64,000 nt of DNA. It comes from Granulosicoccus sp965214025. GTDB taxonomy: Bacteria; Pseudomonadota; Gammaproteobacteria; Granulosicoccales; Granulosicoccaceae. The notes beneath the pieces were generated by a model. That model was not told the origin of the DNA and did no database searches. It was given only the letters and a program-made list of their open reading frames with translations. The stretch lies in contig CBDCAW010000060.1 in NCBI GenBank assembly GCA_965214025.1, positions 1 through 64,000 of the forward strand, in the 5' to 3' direction. Of this stretch, positions 53,702 to 63,805 are shown piece by piece; positions within the stretch are counted from its first letter, which is position 1; the number at the start of each line of letters is the position of its first letter. The translations under genes and the position numbers were made by a program.

Positions 53702-54721
53702 CTACCGATCCGTCACCAGCGATCCGAATTCCTGTTGCCACGTCGGCAAGGTATCGCCTTCCGCAGCCACAGCCAGGTACACCGCCCGCGCTATCGATCG
53801 GCTGAGGCACAGTGCCGCCGCGTTACCCAACGCCATGAGATCCACGAGCGGCTCCTCCAATGGCCTTTCGTCGGTGGATAGCGCGAACACGAGGTCGCCG
53901 TCGAACGGGGTGTGCGACGGCACCAGTGCGCGCGCCATGCCGTCCTGTGCGGCCACGGCCAGCCGCTTCAGCTGGCTCTTGCCCAGGGCGGCATCAGTGG
54001 CGACGATGGCGATGCTGGTGTTCGAGCGGGCATTGTAGGCGGCGAGCTTCTCGTTCTTCGGTTCTTCCAGAGGCGTAGCCACGGTTGCGTTTCCAAGCCC
54101 GCCGTACTCACCTTCGACTTCGAACGGCGCAGCCCAGAAATGGCCACTTCCCGGCGCCGTCGCGCTACCGTGCGGGTTCGCGACCACCAATGCGCCCACC
54201 GTGAAACCGCCGGCCAGCACCACCGAAGCGGACCCGAGCCCGCCCTTCAATCGTGCCGTGGTAGCGCCGGTACCCGCACCTGCCGTGCCCAGCAGAAATC
54301 TCTCGTCGGCCGCCAGACAGGCCCGTCGACCAAGCTCGGCATACGGGTTTCGTTCCCAGTGCTTGTCACCGCCATTGATGAGATCGAAGATGATCGCCGC
54401 AGGCACAATCGGCACTCGCACGGGCCCTACCTGGAACCCACGCCCTTGCCGGTGCAGCTCGTCGACGACGCCCGAGGCCGCATCCAGCCCGAACGCACTG
54501 CCACCGGCGAGCACCAGAGCATCCACATTATCGACCAGGCAATCAGGTGCGAGGCAGTCGGTTTCACGCGTACCCGGCGCTCCGCCCATCACATCGACAC
54601 TGGCACGAAAGCCCGAGTCTGACGTCAATACCGTCACGCCAGACTTCAGCGTGTGATCTTCCGCATTGCCGACACGCAGACCGGCGACATCGGTGATCAG
54701 ATTTCGGCTGCCAACTCTCAT
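53702..54721 (-). CDS. P1-family aminopeptidase (DmpA/L-aminopeptidase-D-esterase type)
   Basis: This 339-residue enzyme belongs to the self-cleaving P1/DmpA family (Ntn-type fold). LVLAGGSAFGLDAASGVV and PIVPAAIIFDL form the conserved N-terminal part; LKGGLGSASVVL follows. The likely autoprocessing site is in ARSNTSIAIVATDAAL, where cleavage before the Thr or Ser frees the nucleophile. Members hydrolyse N-terminal residues of peptides, some with beta- or D-residues. The gene follows the peptide ABC and aldehyde dehydrogenase genes on the same strand (171 bp after the latter), so it may digest what that transporter brings in. Confidence 0.9.
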   Translation of the reverse strand: MRVGSRNLITDVAGLRVGNAEDHTLKSGVTVLTSDSGFRASVDVMGGAPGTRETDCLAPDCLVDNVDALVLAGGSAFGLDAASGVVDELHRQGRGFQVGPVRVPIVPAAIIFDLINGGDKHWERNPYAELGRRACLAADERFLLGTAGAGTGATTARLKGGLGSASVVLAGGFTVGALVVANPHGSATAPGSGHFWAAPFEVEGEYGGLGNATVATPLEEPKNEKLAAYNARSNTSIAIVATDAALGKSQLKRLAVAAQDGMARALVPSHTPFDGDLVFALSTDERPLEEPLVDLMALGNAAALCLSRSIARAVYLAVAAEGDTLPTWQQEFGSLVTDR

Positions 54722-54892
54722 CGGTCGCGGTCTGCACCTTCGTTCAATGGCCGGCCCGAGTCTGGCACACACAGGCAGGCCTGAACGATGACCGGATGCG
54801 GCAGCAGTGTCGGATGTAGCGTCCCGATCGACACCGGCAAAGATCGAGCGCTCGCGATCGAACCAACCCTATTCAGACCCGCGCCTCACCCT

Positions 54893-56392
54893 TCAGCCGT
54901 GCTGCACGGCCACCGTCTTCAACGTCGAGAACCCGTACAGCGCCTCGAAGCCTTTCTCACGACCATGCCCCGACTTTCCGACGCCACCGAAAGGCAGTTC
55001 CGCATCGCCCGCATCGCCGTAGCTGTTGATGAAAACCTGACCGGCACGCAGTGCTCGTGCGAGCCGAAACTGACGGCCGCCATCGCGCGTCCACACCGCG
55101 GCCACCAGACCGTAGGGTGTGCCGTTGGCAATGGCGAGGGCATCGTCTTCATCCTCGAACGGAATGACCACCTGCACCGGTCCGAATATTTCCTGCTGGG
55201 CCAACGCGTGCCGGGGTGGTACGTTGCCGAACAGGGTGGGCACGCAGTAGAAGCCATCGTCCGGAGCCGATTCGTCGATGGTGCCGGTGGCAAGAGTTTC
55301 CAGATCGGCCGCCTGCTCCAGAAACCCGTGCACGATGGTGCGTTGACGGCTGGAGATCACCGGCCCCACATCCAGGTCACTCAACGCAGGCCCGACCCGC
55401 AGGTTACGATAGGCAGCGATGAGGCGTTCGACCACTTCGCCGTACACACCACGCTGCACGAGCAGCCGCGAGGAGGCCGAGCACGTCTGGCCGGCATTCT
55501 GCATACCGCCGCTGAGAAGGAACGGCAGGGCCGCATCGAGGTCGGCATCGTCGAACACCAGCTGGGCACACTTGCCGCCGAGTTCCAGGGTTACCGGTGC
55601 CACATGGCGGGCAGCGGCTTGCTGCACGGCCTTGCCGGTATCCGGCGAACCGGTGAACGACACATGCTGGACCCCGGGGTGACCACTCAATGCAGCACCG
55701 GCCTCACCGCCCAGCCCGGGAACCACGTTGATGACACCGTCGGGAAAGCCGACCTGGCGTGAGAGCTCGGCGAACGCCAGTGCCGACAGACAAGCCTCTT
55801 CCGCCGGCTTGAGCACCGTGGCATTGCCCATGGCAAGCGCTGCGCACACCGAGCGCCCGATGACCTGCATCGGATAGTTCCAGGGCACGATATGGCCGGT
55901 CACACCGTGTGGTTCACGCAGGGTGTATACCGTATAGCCATCGAGGTACGGCAAGGTTTCGCCATGCACCTTGTCGGCGGCACCGGCGTAGAACTCACAG
56001 TATCTGGCCAGGGCAATGACATCGGCTCTCGCCTGCGACAATGGCTTACCGACGTCGATGGCCTCCAGCGCAGCGAGATGCTCGGCCTCTTCGAGTATCC
56101 GCGCGCCGAGCTTGTGCAGCAGCCGTCCGCGCTCCACCGCGGTACTGCTCCCCCAGGCCCCGGTGGCAGCCCGACGCGCGGCCGCCACCGCACGGTCGAT
56201 GTCGATCGCCTCCCCGCGTGCGATACCGCACAGCAGATCACCGCTGGACGGGTCCTGAAGATCGATCAGATGCCCGGCAGCAGCGGATTGCCACACACCG
56301 TTGATGAACAGACGGGAAGGATCGAGCCCGAACGGTTGCCAGGCGGTTTCGGTCATGGCGTGAGATACCAGTGAAACTTTTTCATAGCGCAT
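54893..56392 (-). CDS. NAD(P)-dependent aldehyde dehydrogenase
   Basis: This 499-residue enzyme oxidises aldehydes to acids. Cofactor and catalytic blocks are complete: VPWNYPMQVIGRS (Asn), VSFTGSPDTGKAV, VTLELGGKCAQLVF (Glu), and NAGQTCSASSRLLVQ (nucleophilic Cys). QEIFGPVQVVIPFEDED and FGGVGKSGHGREKG complete the family pattern. Betaine- or gamma-aminobutyraldehyde-type dehydrogenases look closest, but the substrate is open. It begins 9 nt after the fused ABC ATPase gene, so it belongs to that operon. Confidence 0.92.
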   Translation of the reverse strand: MRYEKVSLVSHAMTETAWQPFGLDPSRLFINGVWQSAAAGHLIDLQDPSSGDLLCGIARGEAIDIDRAVAAARRAATGAWGSSTAVERGRLLHKLGARILEEAEHLAALEAIDVGKPLSQARADVIALARYCEFYAGAADKVHGETLPYLDGYTVYTLREPHGVTGHIVPWNYPMQVIGRSVCAALAMGNATVLKPAEEACLSALAFAELSRQVGFPDGVINVVPGLGGEAGAALSGHPGVQHVSFTGSPDTGKAVQQAAARHVAPVTLELGGKCAQLVFDDADLDAALPFLLSGGMQNAGQTCSASSRLLVQRGVYGEVVERLIAAYRNLRVGPALSDLDVGPVISSRQRTIVHGFLEQAADLETLATGTIDESAPDDGFYCVPTLFGNVPPRHALAQQEIFGPVQVVIPFEDEDDALAIANGTPYGLVAAVWTRDGGRQFRLARALRAGQVFINSYGDAGDAELPFGGVGKSGHGREKGFEALYGFSTLKTVAVQHG

Positions 56393-56401
56393 TACCCTAG
56401 T

Positions 56402-58096
56402 CTATGCGTATGTAGGGAGCTTCGGGGCAGCCGCCAGCAATTCACAGGTGTAAGGCGCGGTTGGATCATCAAACACGGCGGCGGTCTCACCGGCTTCGAC
56501 GATCTTCCCATGCCGCATGATGAGCACCCGATCGCTGACGGTGCGCACCACAGACAGATCGTGCGATATGAACAGATAAGCGAGCCCATAGCGCGTACGC
56601 AGATCGCTGAGCAGGTCGAGCACCTGGGCACGCACCGAAACATCCAGTGCCGACACCGCCTCGTCGAGCACGATCAACGCCGGGCGCAGGATCAATGCGC
56701 GGGCAATCGCGATGCGCTGACGCTGACCACCGGAGAATTCGTGAATGTAGCGGCCCGCGCTCCCGGCAGGCAGGCCGACGCTTGCCAGTGCTTCTTCAAC
56801 GCGTTCCCGGCGCGTCTTCTCGGGAAGGGTCTCGGACAGCACATGCAGGGGTTCGGCGACCAGGCGGGCCACCTTGTGGCGCGGATTGAAGGAGCCGTAA
56901 GGGTCCTGGAACACGACTTGAAGCTGGCGCTGTTCACGTTCGCTCCAGCCACGGGCAGCGTTCATCGTCACGCCTTGCAATGACACGGTACCGGCGGCTA
57001 TCGGGCTCAGACCCAGCAGGGCCCGGGTCAGCGTCGACTTGCCGCAGCCGCTCTCACCGACCAGGGCAACGCTTTCACCGCGCCTGATGCAAAGGCTGAC
57101 GTCGTCGACTGCCCGAAAGGTGCCAGGCTTGTCGAAAAAAGTTTCACGGGGAATGGGGTAGTCGCAGCTCACCCCTTCCATCTCCAGCAGCACGGCCGCA
57201 TCACGCTGGTATGGCTGGCGTTTCGGCATGTGGGCCGATGCCTCGAAGAGCGCACGTGTGTACGGGTGATCGCGCACGCTGAACACGGTATCCAACGCCC
57301 CCTGCTCGACGATCTGCCCTTCGCGCATGACGAGCACCTGGTCGGCCATGTCGGCGACCACCGCCAGGTCGTGGCTGATCAGCATCAGCGCCATTCCATC
57401 CGTGCGCACCAGATCGCGTAGCAGATCCAGTATCGCGGCCTGGGTGGTGACATCCAGCGCGGTGGTCGGTTCGTCCGCGATCAGCAGGCGCGGCTTCAGG
57501 GCCACGGCGATGGCGATGACCACACGCTGCCGCTGCCCGCCGGAGAGCTCGTGCGGGTAGCGGGACAACGGAAACCGCTCCGCAGGAAGGCCAACCCGCT
57601 CGAGCGCCTCGGCCGCGAGAATCAGCGCCTGACGCCTGCCGGTACGCTGATGCAGGCGGATCGATTCAGCCACCTGCTGGCCGATGGTGTGCACCGGGTT
57701 CAACGCACTCATGGGCTCCTGGAAGATCATGCCGATCGCCTGGCCGCGCAGGCGGCACAGCGCCGCTTCACTCAGCTGACACAGATCCTGCCCGTCGAAG
57801 TCGATCCGACCGCGCAGCCGCGCACCTCGTGGCAGCAGTTGCATCAGCGCCAGGGCCGTGAGTGACTTGCCAGACCCACTCTCGCCCACCACCCCGAGAA
57901 TCCGACCCCGTTCGAGCGAGAAGCCGAGACGGTTCAGGATCGGCTGATCCCCGATATGCAGATCCAGGCCAGACACCTGCAACAGTGACCCTACCGTTCG
58001 TGCGGACGGGTCAACCGAACCGACGGGGGGATCGACCGTTACCGAACTCGGTTTCCGATTCGCATTCAGCTTCGGGGGCATCGCGCTATCGCTCAT
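56402..58096 (-). CDS. Peptide ABC transporter, fused two-domain ATPase
   Basis: This 564-residue protein runs from ATG 58096, which overlaps the end of the upstream permease by 11 bp. Two ABC domains are present: GESGSGKSLTAL, LSGGQRQRVV, LLIADEPTTALD, then GESGCGKSTLTR, FSGGQRQRIA and IVLDEAVSALD. In the second Walker B, EAVSALD replaces the usual EPTSALD, a mild change. It resembles YejF/GsiA-type ATPases of di-/oligopeptide importers. Operon order is permease - permease - ATPase - aldehyde dehydrogenase. Confidence 0.93.
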   Translation of the reverse strand: MSDSAMPPKLNANRKPSSVTVDPPVGSVDPSARTVGSLLQVSGLDLHIGDQPILNRLGFSLERGRILGVVGESGSGKSLTALALMQLLPRGARLRGRIDFDGQDLCQLSEAALCRLRGQAIGMIFQEPMSALNPVHTIGQQVAESIRLHQRTGRRQALILAAEALERVGLPAERFPLSRYPHELSGGQRQRVVIAIAVALKPRLLIADEPTTALDVTTQAAILDLLRDLVRTDGMALMLISHDLAVVADMADQVLVMREGQIVEQGALDTVFSVRDHPYTRALFEASAHMPKRQPYQRDAAVLLEMEGVSCDYPIPRETFFDKPGTFRAVDDVSLCIRRGESVALVGESGCGKSTLTRALLGLSPIAAGTVSLQGVTMNAARGWSEREQRQLQVVFQDPYGSFNPRHKVARLVAEPLHVLSETLPEKTRRERVEEALASVGLPAGSAGRYIHEFSGGQRQRIAIARALILRPALIVLDEAVSALDVSVRAQVLDLLSDLRTRYGLAYLFISHDLSVVRTVSDRVLIMRHGKIVEAGETAAVFDDPTAPYTCELLAAAPKLPTYA

Positions 58097-58904
58097 TGCG
58101 CAGCCGCGGATCGAGCCAGTCGCGCAGGCCATCACCCAGCAGGTTCAGACCCAGCACCATCAGCACGATGGCTAGCCCCGGAAACAGAGCGAGATGGGGT
58201 GCCAAGGTTATCAGCGTCTGGCTTTCGGCGAGCATGCGCCCCCAGCTCGGCAGCGGTGGTTGGGCGCCGAGCCCGACGTACGACAGCCCGGCCTCCGCCA
58301 GGATGCCCAGCGAGAACTGAATGGTACCTTGCACGATCAGCAGGTTCGACAGGTTCGGCAATACATGTTCGATCGTGATTCGGGGGGTGGTCTTCCCCGC
58401 GACCCGGGCTGCGAGAATGAAGTCGCGTGTCCACAGGCTCAGGGCGGCACCTCGCGTCAGCCTGGCGAACACCGGAATGTTGAAGATACCGATGGCCACG
58501 ATCGCGTTGATCGCACCCGGCCCTGCCGACGCAGTGATCAAAATGGCGATCAGCAACGCAGGAAACGCGAAGACCAGGTCGTTCGCCCGCATGATGGCCT
58601 CGTCCAGCCAACCGCCACGCCGAGCGGCGGCTGTCAGCCCGAGCGGCACGCCGAACAGCATGCCGATGCCTACCGCGACGATGGCCACTGCCAGGGAGGT
58701 ACGCGCCCCCACCATGATCATGGACAGGATATCGCGCCCGAGCTGATCGGTACCCAGCCAGTGCGAGGTATCGGGCACCTGCAGCTTGTTCGGAATGTCC
58801 AGCCTGTCGACACCGAAGGGTGTCCAGAAAAGCGACACCAGGGCAGCACCCAGGAAAAGCGCGACCAGGGTCAGGCCCGGCAGGAATGCAAGCCGTGTTC
58901 TCAT
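58086..58904 (-). CDS. Peptide ABC transporter permease (DppC type)
   Basis: This 272-residue permease has a first helix (LAFLPGLTLVALFLGAALV), HWLGTDQLGRDILSMIMVGA, three or four further helices and the EAA loop AARVAGKTTPRITIEHVLPN. Its ATG overlaps the upstream permease stop (ATGA), showing coupled translation, and its own end overlaps the ATPase start. It pairs with the DppB-type permease to form the channel. Confidence 0.94.
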   Translation of the reverse strand: MRTRLAFLPGLTLVALFLGAALVSLFWTPFGVDRLDIPNKLQVPDTSHWLGTDQLGRDILSMIMVGARTSLAVAIVAVGIGMLFGVPLGLTAAARRGGWLDEAIMRANDLVFAFPALLIAILITASAGPGAINAIVAIGIFNIPVFARLTRGAALSLWTRDFILAARVAGKTTPRITIEHVLPNLSNLLIVQGTIQFSLGILAEAGLSYVGLGAQPPLPSWGRMLAESQTLITLAPHLALFPGLAIVLMVLGLNLLGDGLRDWLDPRLRNER

Positions 58905-59848
58905 CGCGCACCCCGCAGCCGCGGATCGACCCAGGCGTAGGCAAGATCGACGAGAAAGGTCACGAGCACGACGGCGAGCACCAGCAACATCACCACGCTC
59001 TCCACGACGATCAGGTCGCGTTGCGCGATGCTCTGGAATATCAGGCGACCGAGCCCGGGCAGGTAGAACACGTTCTCGATGATGATCGCGCCGGCCAGCA
59101 GAAACGAGAATTGAAGGCCGATGATGGTCAGCACGGGAATCATCGCATTGCGCAAGGCGTGCCGCCAAAGCGTCTGCCGGCGACTCAGACCCTTGGCGCG
59201 GGCCGTGCGCAGATAGTCTTCACCCAACACATCCAGCAGGGCGGAGCGCATTACCCGTGCGAGGATCGACGCCTGTGGCAATGCCAGCGAGATGGCCGGC
59301 AGGGTCAGCGCCTTCATGGCCGGCAGGAACCCGGCATCCCAGCCGGGAAAGCCACCGGCGGAAAACCAGGGTAACCAGATCGCGAAGCACAGCACCAGCA
59401 GCATGGCGAACCAGAAATTCGGAATCGCGATGCCTAACTGCGTCAGCCCCATGATCGACACGTCGGCACTACCGCCACGGCGACTGGCAGCCACGATGCC
59501 GGCGGGAAATGCGATCAGTGTGGACAAGGCGAGCGCGTACAGCGCCAGCGGTAGCGACACCCAGAGGCGTTCTGCGATCATGTCGGCCACCGGTGTGCGG
59601 TAGGTGTATGAGGTGCCGAAATCACCGTGCAGCATGCCACCGATCCAGCTGACATAGCGTAACGGCACGGGCTGATCGAGGCCGAGCTGGGTACGCAGCG
59701 CCGCCACGGTATCGGGCTTGGCGTTCAAGCCAAGCATGTAGGCGGCCGGATCGCCCGGAACGATTTCGATGGCCACGAACACCACGACGCTCGCAACCAG
59801 CAAGGTGACGCAAAGAATCACGGCGCGTTTCATCAGATAGCGCAGCAT
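58901..59848 (-). CDS. Peptide ABC transporter permease (DppB type)
   Basis: This 315-residue permease runs from ATG 59848, with GGGGTG upstream. The start MLRYLMKRAVILCVTLLVA, IVPGDPAAYMLGLNAKPDTV and LGLDQPVPLRYVSWIGGMLH are standard for the family. The EAA loop reads TARAKGLSRRQTLWRHALRN. It is the first gene of the operon; the binding-protein gene for it is probably the one at 61056-62603, separated by a lipoprotein gene on the opposite strand. Confidence 0.94.
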   Translation of the reverse strand: MLRYLMKRAVILCVTLLVASVVVFVAIEIVPGDPAAYMLGLNAKPDTVAALRTQLGLDQPVPLRYVSWIGGMLHGDFGTSYTYRTPVADMIAERLWVSLPLALYALALSTLIAFPAGIVAASRRGGSADVSIMGLTQLGIAIPNFWFAMLLVLCFAIWLPWFSAGGFPGWDAGFLPAMKALTLPAISLALPQASILARVMRSALLDVLGEDYLRTARAKGLSRRQTLWRHALRNAMIPVLTIIGLQFSFLLAGAIIIENVFYLPGLGRLIFQSIAQRDLIVVESVVMLLVLAVVLVTFLVDLAYAWVDPRLRGAR

Positions 59849-60159
59849 GTCACCCCGGTCGGTCGCCGCGCCGAGAAGTGTCGGCCAGTTCAAGAATCCG
59901 AGAGGCGTTCCTCACATTCATCTCCGATTCGCGATGCATGTCTCTCATCCGGATCGGTCGCAGCGTCTGCTCTGAATAGAATCCACCACGACAGTATCCT
60001 GAAAGCACCGCATCACTGCGGCGCAGTACCAGGCTGCCGACACTCGAGGTGTATCGAGCGGAACAGGACTCCGCAACGGCATCACGTCCCTGCTCTTCCA
60101 GGTGCGACAAGTTCTGCGGGCAGTCGCACACGGAAGAAGCGTTTGAATAAAAGGAATTG

Positions 60160-60918
60160 ATGAAAATGCAGAGAACACTGACGGCGTCGTTCGCACTGAC
60201 GGCACTCGTGCTGTCGATCACGGCTTGCTCCAGCGACAACGATAGCGATGGTGGCAACAACACTACTCCTACCGGCAGCGTCATCGGCCCGGTATCGGCC
60301 GGAGCGACCACGCCCTTCACGACCGTACAGAATGACGACACTCCCATACTTACCATCGGTGGAAGCCCTTCCACGGTGGGTAGTCAGGCCGCCGGAGAGC
60401 CTGCGAACCCGGCACCGATCAGCCTTGGCACGGCGCAGATGCCCACCGAGCCGGGCATGATGTCTGCACCGACCGAACCTGGCACCGCACCTGTACAGGG
60501 CAACCCTGGCACCACACCGACACCACTCGAGCCAGGCACAACGACGCCTCCGCTCGGCCTCGATGCATCGTCGGCCAACGATGGAACCGTGGCAGGAACA
60601 CTGTCGAACGGTGTTACGGTGGAAGACCTGCAGTCTTTCTGGCTGTGTCTGACAACCAACGGTAGCGAGGAGTTCTTCATCGCCCTCGCGTTGTCCGATG
60701 ACAATGCCGGAATCATTGCCGATGAAACGGTCGAGTTTCCCATACGCTGGGATCTCACGACGAACAACGATATCGTTTTCTCGTTTACCGACAACCCTTC
60801 GGCAATGGGTACGATCGCTGCCGCAACCTTCCAGTCTGACGATGCCTTTCAAAGTAGTGAATGGACGTTCGACGGCGAATTCGTCGGCCGTCTGACCTGC
60901 CAGCGTACGACAGTCTGA
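60160..60918 (+). CDS. Putative lipoprotein with Pro/Thr-rich linker
   Basis: The 252-residue protein begins at ATG 60160 with AAGGA upstream. A signal peptide ends in a lipobox (ALVLSITAC), followed by SSDNDSDGG. The central part (about residues 85-130) is a Pro/Thr/Gly-rich linker with repeated EPGT motifs (MPTEPGMMSAPTEPGTAPV). A C-terminal domain of about 110 residues has two Cys (FWLCLTTNG and RLTCQR) that could form a disulfide. I do not recognise the domain. It lies alone on the plus strand inside the peptide-transport locus. Confidence 0.72.
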   Translation: MKMQRTLTASFALTALVLSITACSSDNDSDGGNNTTPTGSVIGPVSAGATTPFTTVQNDDTPILTIGGSPSTVGSQAAGEPANPAPISLGTAQMPTEPGMMSAPTEPGTAPVQGNPGTTPTPLEPGTTTPPLGLDASSANDGTVAGTLSNGVTVEDLQSFWLCLTTNGSEEFFIALALSDDNAGIIADETVEFPIRWDLTTNNDIVFSFTDNPSAMGTIAAATFQSDDAFQSSEWTFDGEFVGRLTCQRTTV

Positions 60919-61055
60919 CGCCGCACCGGTTCCGGGGCGATTCGGTCATCCGTTCAACAGGGTGCCCGAATTCGCCACCTTCGTTCACCGCATCGCAGGG
61001 ATCCGTGCACCCCTCATCGTCACGAACTCCGACCACACACCTTGCTGCCCGGCTC

Positions 61056-62603
61056 CTACTCCTCCCAATAAACACCCGTCAGATCATTCGCCTGAGTCGG
61101 CGAATCTTCCCACAGCCCCTTGAGCCTGGCATTGGCCACACCGGTCTTGGCGAGCTGAAAGAGATAGGCATTGACGTAGTCTTCCGAAATGATCGACTGC
61201 GCTTCCTGTAGCAGGGCCGTTCGCTCATCGGCATCGGTTCCCTCAGCGAAGCGCTGCATCAATTCCTGAAAATCGGCGTTTTCGTACTGGAAGTAGTATT
61301 CCGGATCGGCATAGATGGCGATATCCATCGGCTCGGTGTGCGATACGATCGTGAGGTCGAAGTCCTGCCCCTTGAACACCTGTTCAAGCCATTGCGCCCA
61401 CTCCAGGTTCGCAATCCTGGTCTTGATGCCCACCTCACGCAGCTGTGCAGCGATGATCTCACCGCCACGGCGCGCATAGGATGGCGGCGGCAGCTTGAGC
61501 GACAGTGTCAGGCTGTTCTCCACACCGGCTTCCTTCAACAGTTCACGGGCTGCTTCGAGGTCGAACGGCGAGTTGTCCAGCAGATCCACATACGCCGGGT
61601 GATGCGGTGCGAAATGTGTACCGATCGGTTCCCCGTAGCCGTACATGGCGCCATCGATGAGCGCGTTGCGATCGATCGCCAGCGCGATCGCCCTGCGCAC
61701 GCGCACATCGTCAAGGGGCTCCCTGCCATTGTTGATGGCCAGGATCGTCTCACCTTCGGTGGAACCGACGACCACTGAAAACCGCGGATCGGCCTCGAAC
61801 TGCACCAGATTCTCCGGTGCCGGGTAATTCGGAAAGGCATCCACGTCGCCGGCCATCAGCGCGGCGAATGCGGCCGTCGGGTCGCTGATGAACTTGAACA
61901 CCGCCTTGTCCAGCTGGACAGGCGTTCCCCAGTAGTCCGGGTTCCTGACGAGATCGATGTGATCACCCTGTACCCAGCGGCTGAACTTGAACGGTCCGGT
62001 ACCCACCGGCGCGGTGGCAGCCTCGCCGGCACTGGCTTCGTCGAGAATCACGGCATCGCCCCAGGCGAGGTTGAACAGCAGGTTGCCGTCCGGGCGTTTC
62101 AGATCGAGAGCGACTGTGTTGTCATCGACCACCTCGACGTTGTCGATCGTGTCGAACAGACCTTTCTGCGCATTGGTGGAATCCTCCGCCATGGCGCGAT
62201 CGAACGAGAACTTCACATCCGCGGCGGTCAGCGCGGCGCCGTCGTGGAAGGTGACTCCTTCGTGCAGCGTGAACACGTAGCGAGCACCGTCGTTCTCGAT
62301 TTCCCACGACTCGGCCAACGCGGGCTGCACCGCACCATCCGGTGCGAAACGGGTAAGCCCTTCGAACACGTTCGCGTACACGACCTCGTCGATCGCAGCC
62401 GCCGCCCCGGCAGTGGGGTCGAGATTCGGCGGCTCCAGCACGACTCCGAGCGATACGTCGGTACGTGGGGCTGCAGTGGCTCCGGCACACACCAACAGGC
62501 ACACGCTGCAGATGATCACAGGAACCGACCGTATCGACCATCCGCAATCGCACGGCCGGCACGTGCGCCATCGTGGTGCCGGCAACCGACCGGTTATCAG
62601 CAT
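61056..62603 (-). CDS. Peptide ABC transporter substrate-binding protein
   Basis: This 515-residue SBP_bac_5 protein has a signal helix (VPVIICSVCLLVCAGATAA) and the fold's characteristic blocks: VVYANVFEGLTRFAPDGAV, FHDGAALTAADVKFSFDRAM, PVGTGPFKFSRWVQGD and VRVRRAIALAIDRNALIDG. It is periplasmic; two Cys in the signal region do not form an evident lipobox. The ATG at 62603 has AAGGGA upstream and lies 24 nt after the fadA stop; an ATG at 62624 is an alternative. It probably serves the permeases at 58086-59848. Confidence 0.93.
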   Translation of the reverse strand: MLITGRLPAPRWRTCRPCDCGWSIRSVPVIICSVCLLVCAGATAAPRTDVSLGVVLEPPNLDPTAGAAAAIDEVVYANVFEGLTRFAPDGAVQPALAESWEIENDGARYVFTLHEGVTFHDGAALTAADVKFSFDRAMAEDSTNAQKGLFDTIDNVEVVDDNTVALDLKRPDGNLLFNLAWGDAVILDEASAGEAATAPVGTGPFKFSRWVQGDHIDLVRNPDYWGTPVQLDKAVFKFISDPTAAFAALMAGDVDAFPNYPAPENLVQFEADPRFSVVVGSTEGETILAINNGREPLDDVRVRRAIALAIDRNALIDGAMYGYGEPIGTHFAPHHPAYVDLLDNSPFDLEAARELLKEAGVENSLTLSLKLPPPSYARRGGEIIAAQLREVGIKTRIANLEWAQWLEQVFKGQDFDLTIVSHTEPMDIAIYADPEYYFQYENADFQELMQRFAEGTDADERTALLQEAQSIISEDYVNAYLFQLAKTGVANARLKGLWEDSPTQANDLTGVYWEE

Positions 62604-62626
62604 CTTTCGATTCCCTTTCACCATCG

Positions 62627-63805
62627 CTAGCGCAAGCGCTCGAACACCGTCGCGATGCCCTGACCCATGCCCACGCACATCGTCGCAAGCCCCAGGGTGT
62701 TGTCCTGCTGCTGAAGCACATTGAGCAACGTGGTCGAGATGCGCGACCCCGAGCAACCCAACGGGTGCCCGAGAGCGATCGCGCCACCATTGAGGTTGAC
62801 CTTGGTATCCATCTGGTCGAGCAGGCCGAGATCCTGAAGTACGGGTAAGGACTGAGCCGCGAAGGCCTCGTTGAGTTCCACGTTGTCGATGTCGGCCATG
62901 CTCATGCCGGCACGCTTCAGCGCCTTCTTCGATGCCGGCACCGGGCCATAGCCCATGATGGCAGGATCACAGCCGCTCACCGCCATGCTGCGAATCCGTG
63001 CCATCGGGGTCACACCGTAATCCATGGCCTTCTGGCCAGACATCACCAGCATCGCAGAAGCGCCATCGGCGATTGCCGACGACGAACCCGCCGTCACGGT
63101 GCCGACCTTCGGCACGAAAGCCGGTGGCAGGGCAGCCAGCGCCTCAAGCGTGGCATCGGCGCGGATGACCTCGTCGTGCATGATCATCTTCGGCGCACCG
63201 CTGTCGTCATGACCGTCGATCGGCACGATCTCCTGATCGAAGCGGCCGGCATCGGTAGCCGCCTGCGCACGCTGGTGGGAGCGAAGCGCGAATGCATCCT
63301 GCCGCTCTCGCTCCACCTTGTGCACCTTGGCCAACATCTCCGCAGTCACGCCCATCATCATCGATGCCCTGGCCATGTGCCGGCTCATCGCCGGGTTCAG
63401 GTCGACCCCGTGCATCATCGGCACATGCTGCATGTGTTCGACACCGCCGATGACGAAGACATCGCCGTAGTTCGTCATGATGCCCTGGGCCGCGATATGC
63501 AGCGCACTCATCGATGAAGCGCACAGGCGGCTGACGGTCTGCGCACCGACCTCCTTCGGCAAACCCGCCATCAGGCTGATCGCACGCGCCACGTTGAAGC
63601 CCTGCTCCAGCGTCTGGTTCACGCAGCCCCAGACGAGATCTTCCACGGCCTCCTTGGGGACCGACGGATTGCGCTCGAACAGGGCGGTGACAAGCGCAGC
63701 CGACAGGTTCTCGGCACGCACATGGCGAAAGCCGCCGCCCTTGGACCGGCCCATCGGCGAGCGCACACCATCGACGATCACTACGTCGTTCGCTTCGAAG
63801 TTCAT
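62627..63805 (-). CDS. fadA: 3-ketoacyl-CoA thiolase
   Basis: This 392-residue thiolase releases acetyl-CoA in fatty-acid beta-oxidation, in complex with FadB. The nucleophile Cys is in VSRLCASSMSALHIA. The second catalytic pair is NGGAIALGHPLGCSGSRI (His) and LATMCVGMGQGIATVF (Cys). ELNEAFAAQSLPVLQDL is the NEAF block. Its ATG overlaps the fadB stop (ATGA). Residues near the N-terminus (DGVRSPMGRSKGG) match FadA rather than acetoacetyl-CoA thiolase. Confidence 0.97.
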   Translation of the reverse strand: MNFEANDVVIVDGVRSPMGRSKGGGFRHVRAENLSAALVTALFERNPSVPKEAVEDLVWGCVNQTLEQGFNVARAISLMAGLPKEVGAQTVSRLCASSMSALHIAAQGIMTNYGDVFVIGGVEHMQHVPMMHGVDLNPAMSRHMARASMMMGVTAEMLAKVHKVERERQDAFALRSHQRAQAATDAGRFDQEIVPIDGHDDSGAPKMIMHDEVIRADATLEALAALPPAFVPKVGTVTAGSSSAIADGASAMLVMSGQKAMDYGVTPMARIRSMAVSGCDPAIMGYGPVPASKKALKRAGMSMADIDNVELNEAFAAQSLPVLQDLGLLDQMDTKVNLNGGAIALGHPLGCSGSRISTTLLNVLQQQDNTLGLATMCVGMGQGIATVFERLR

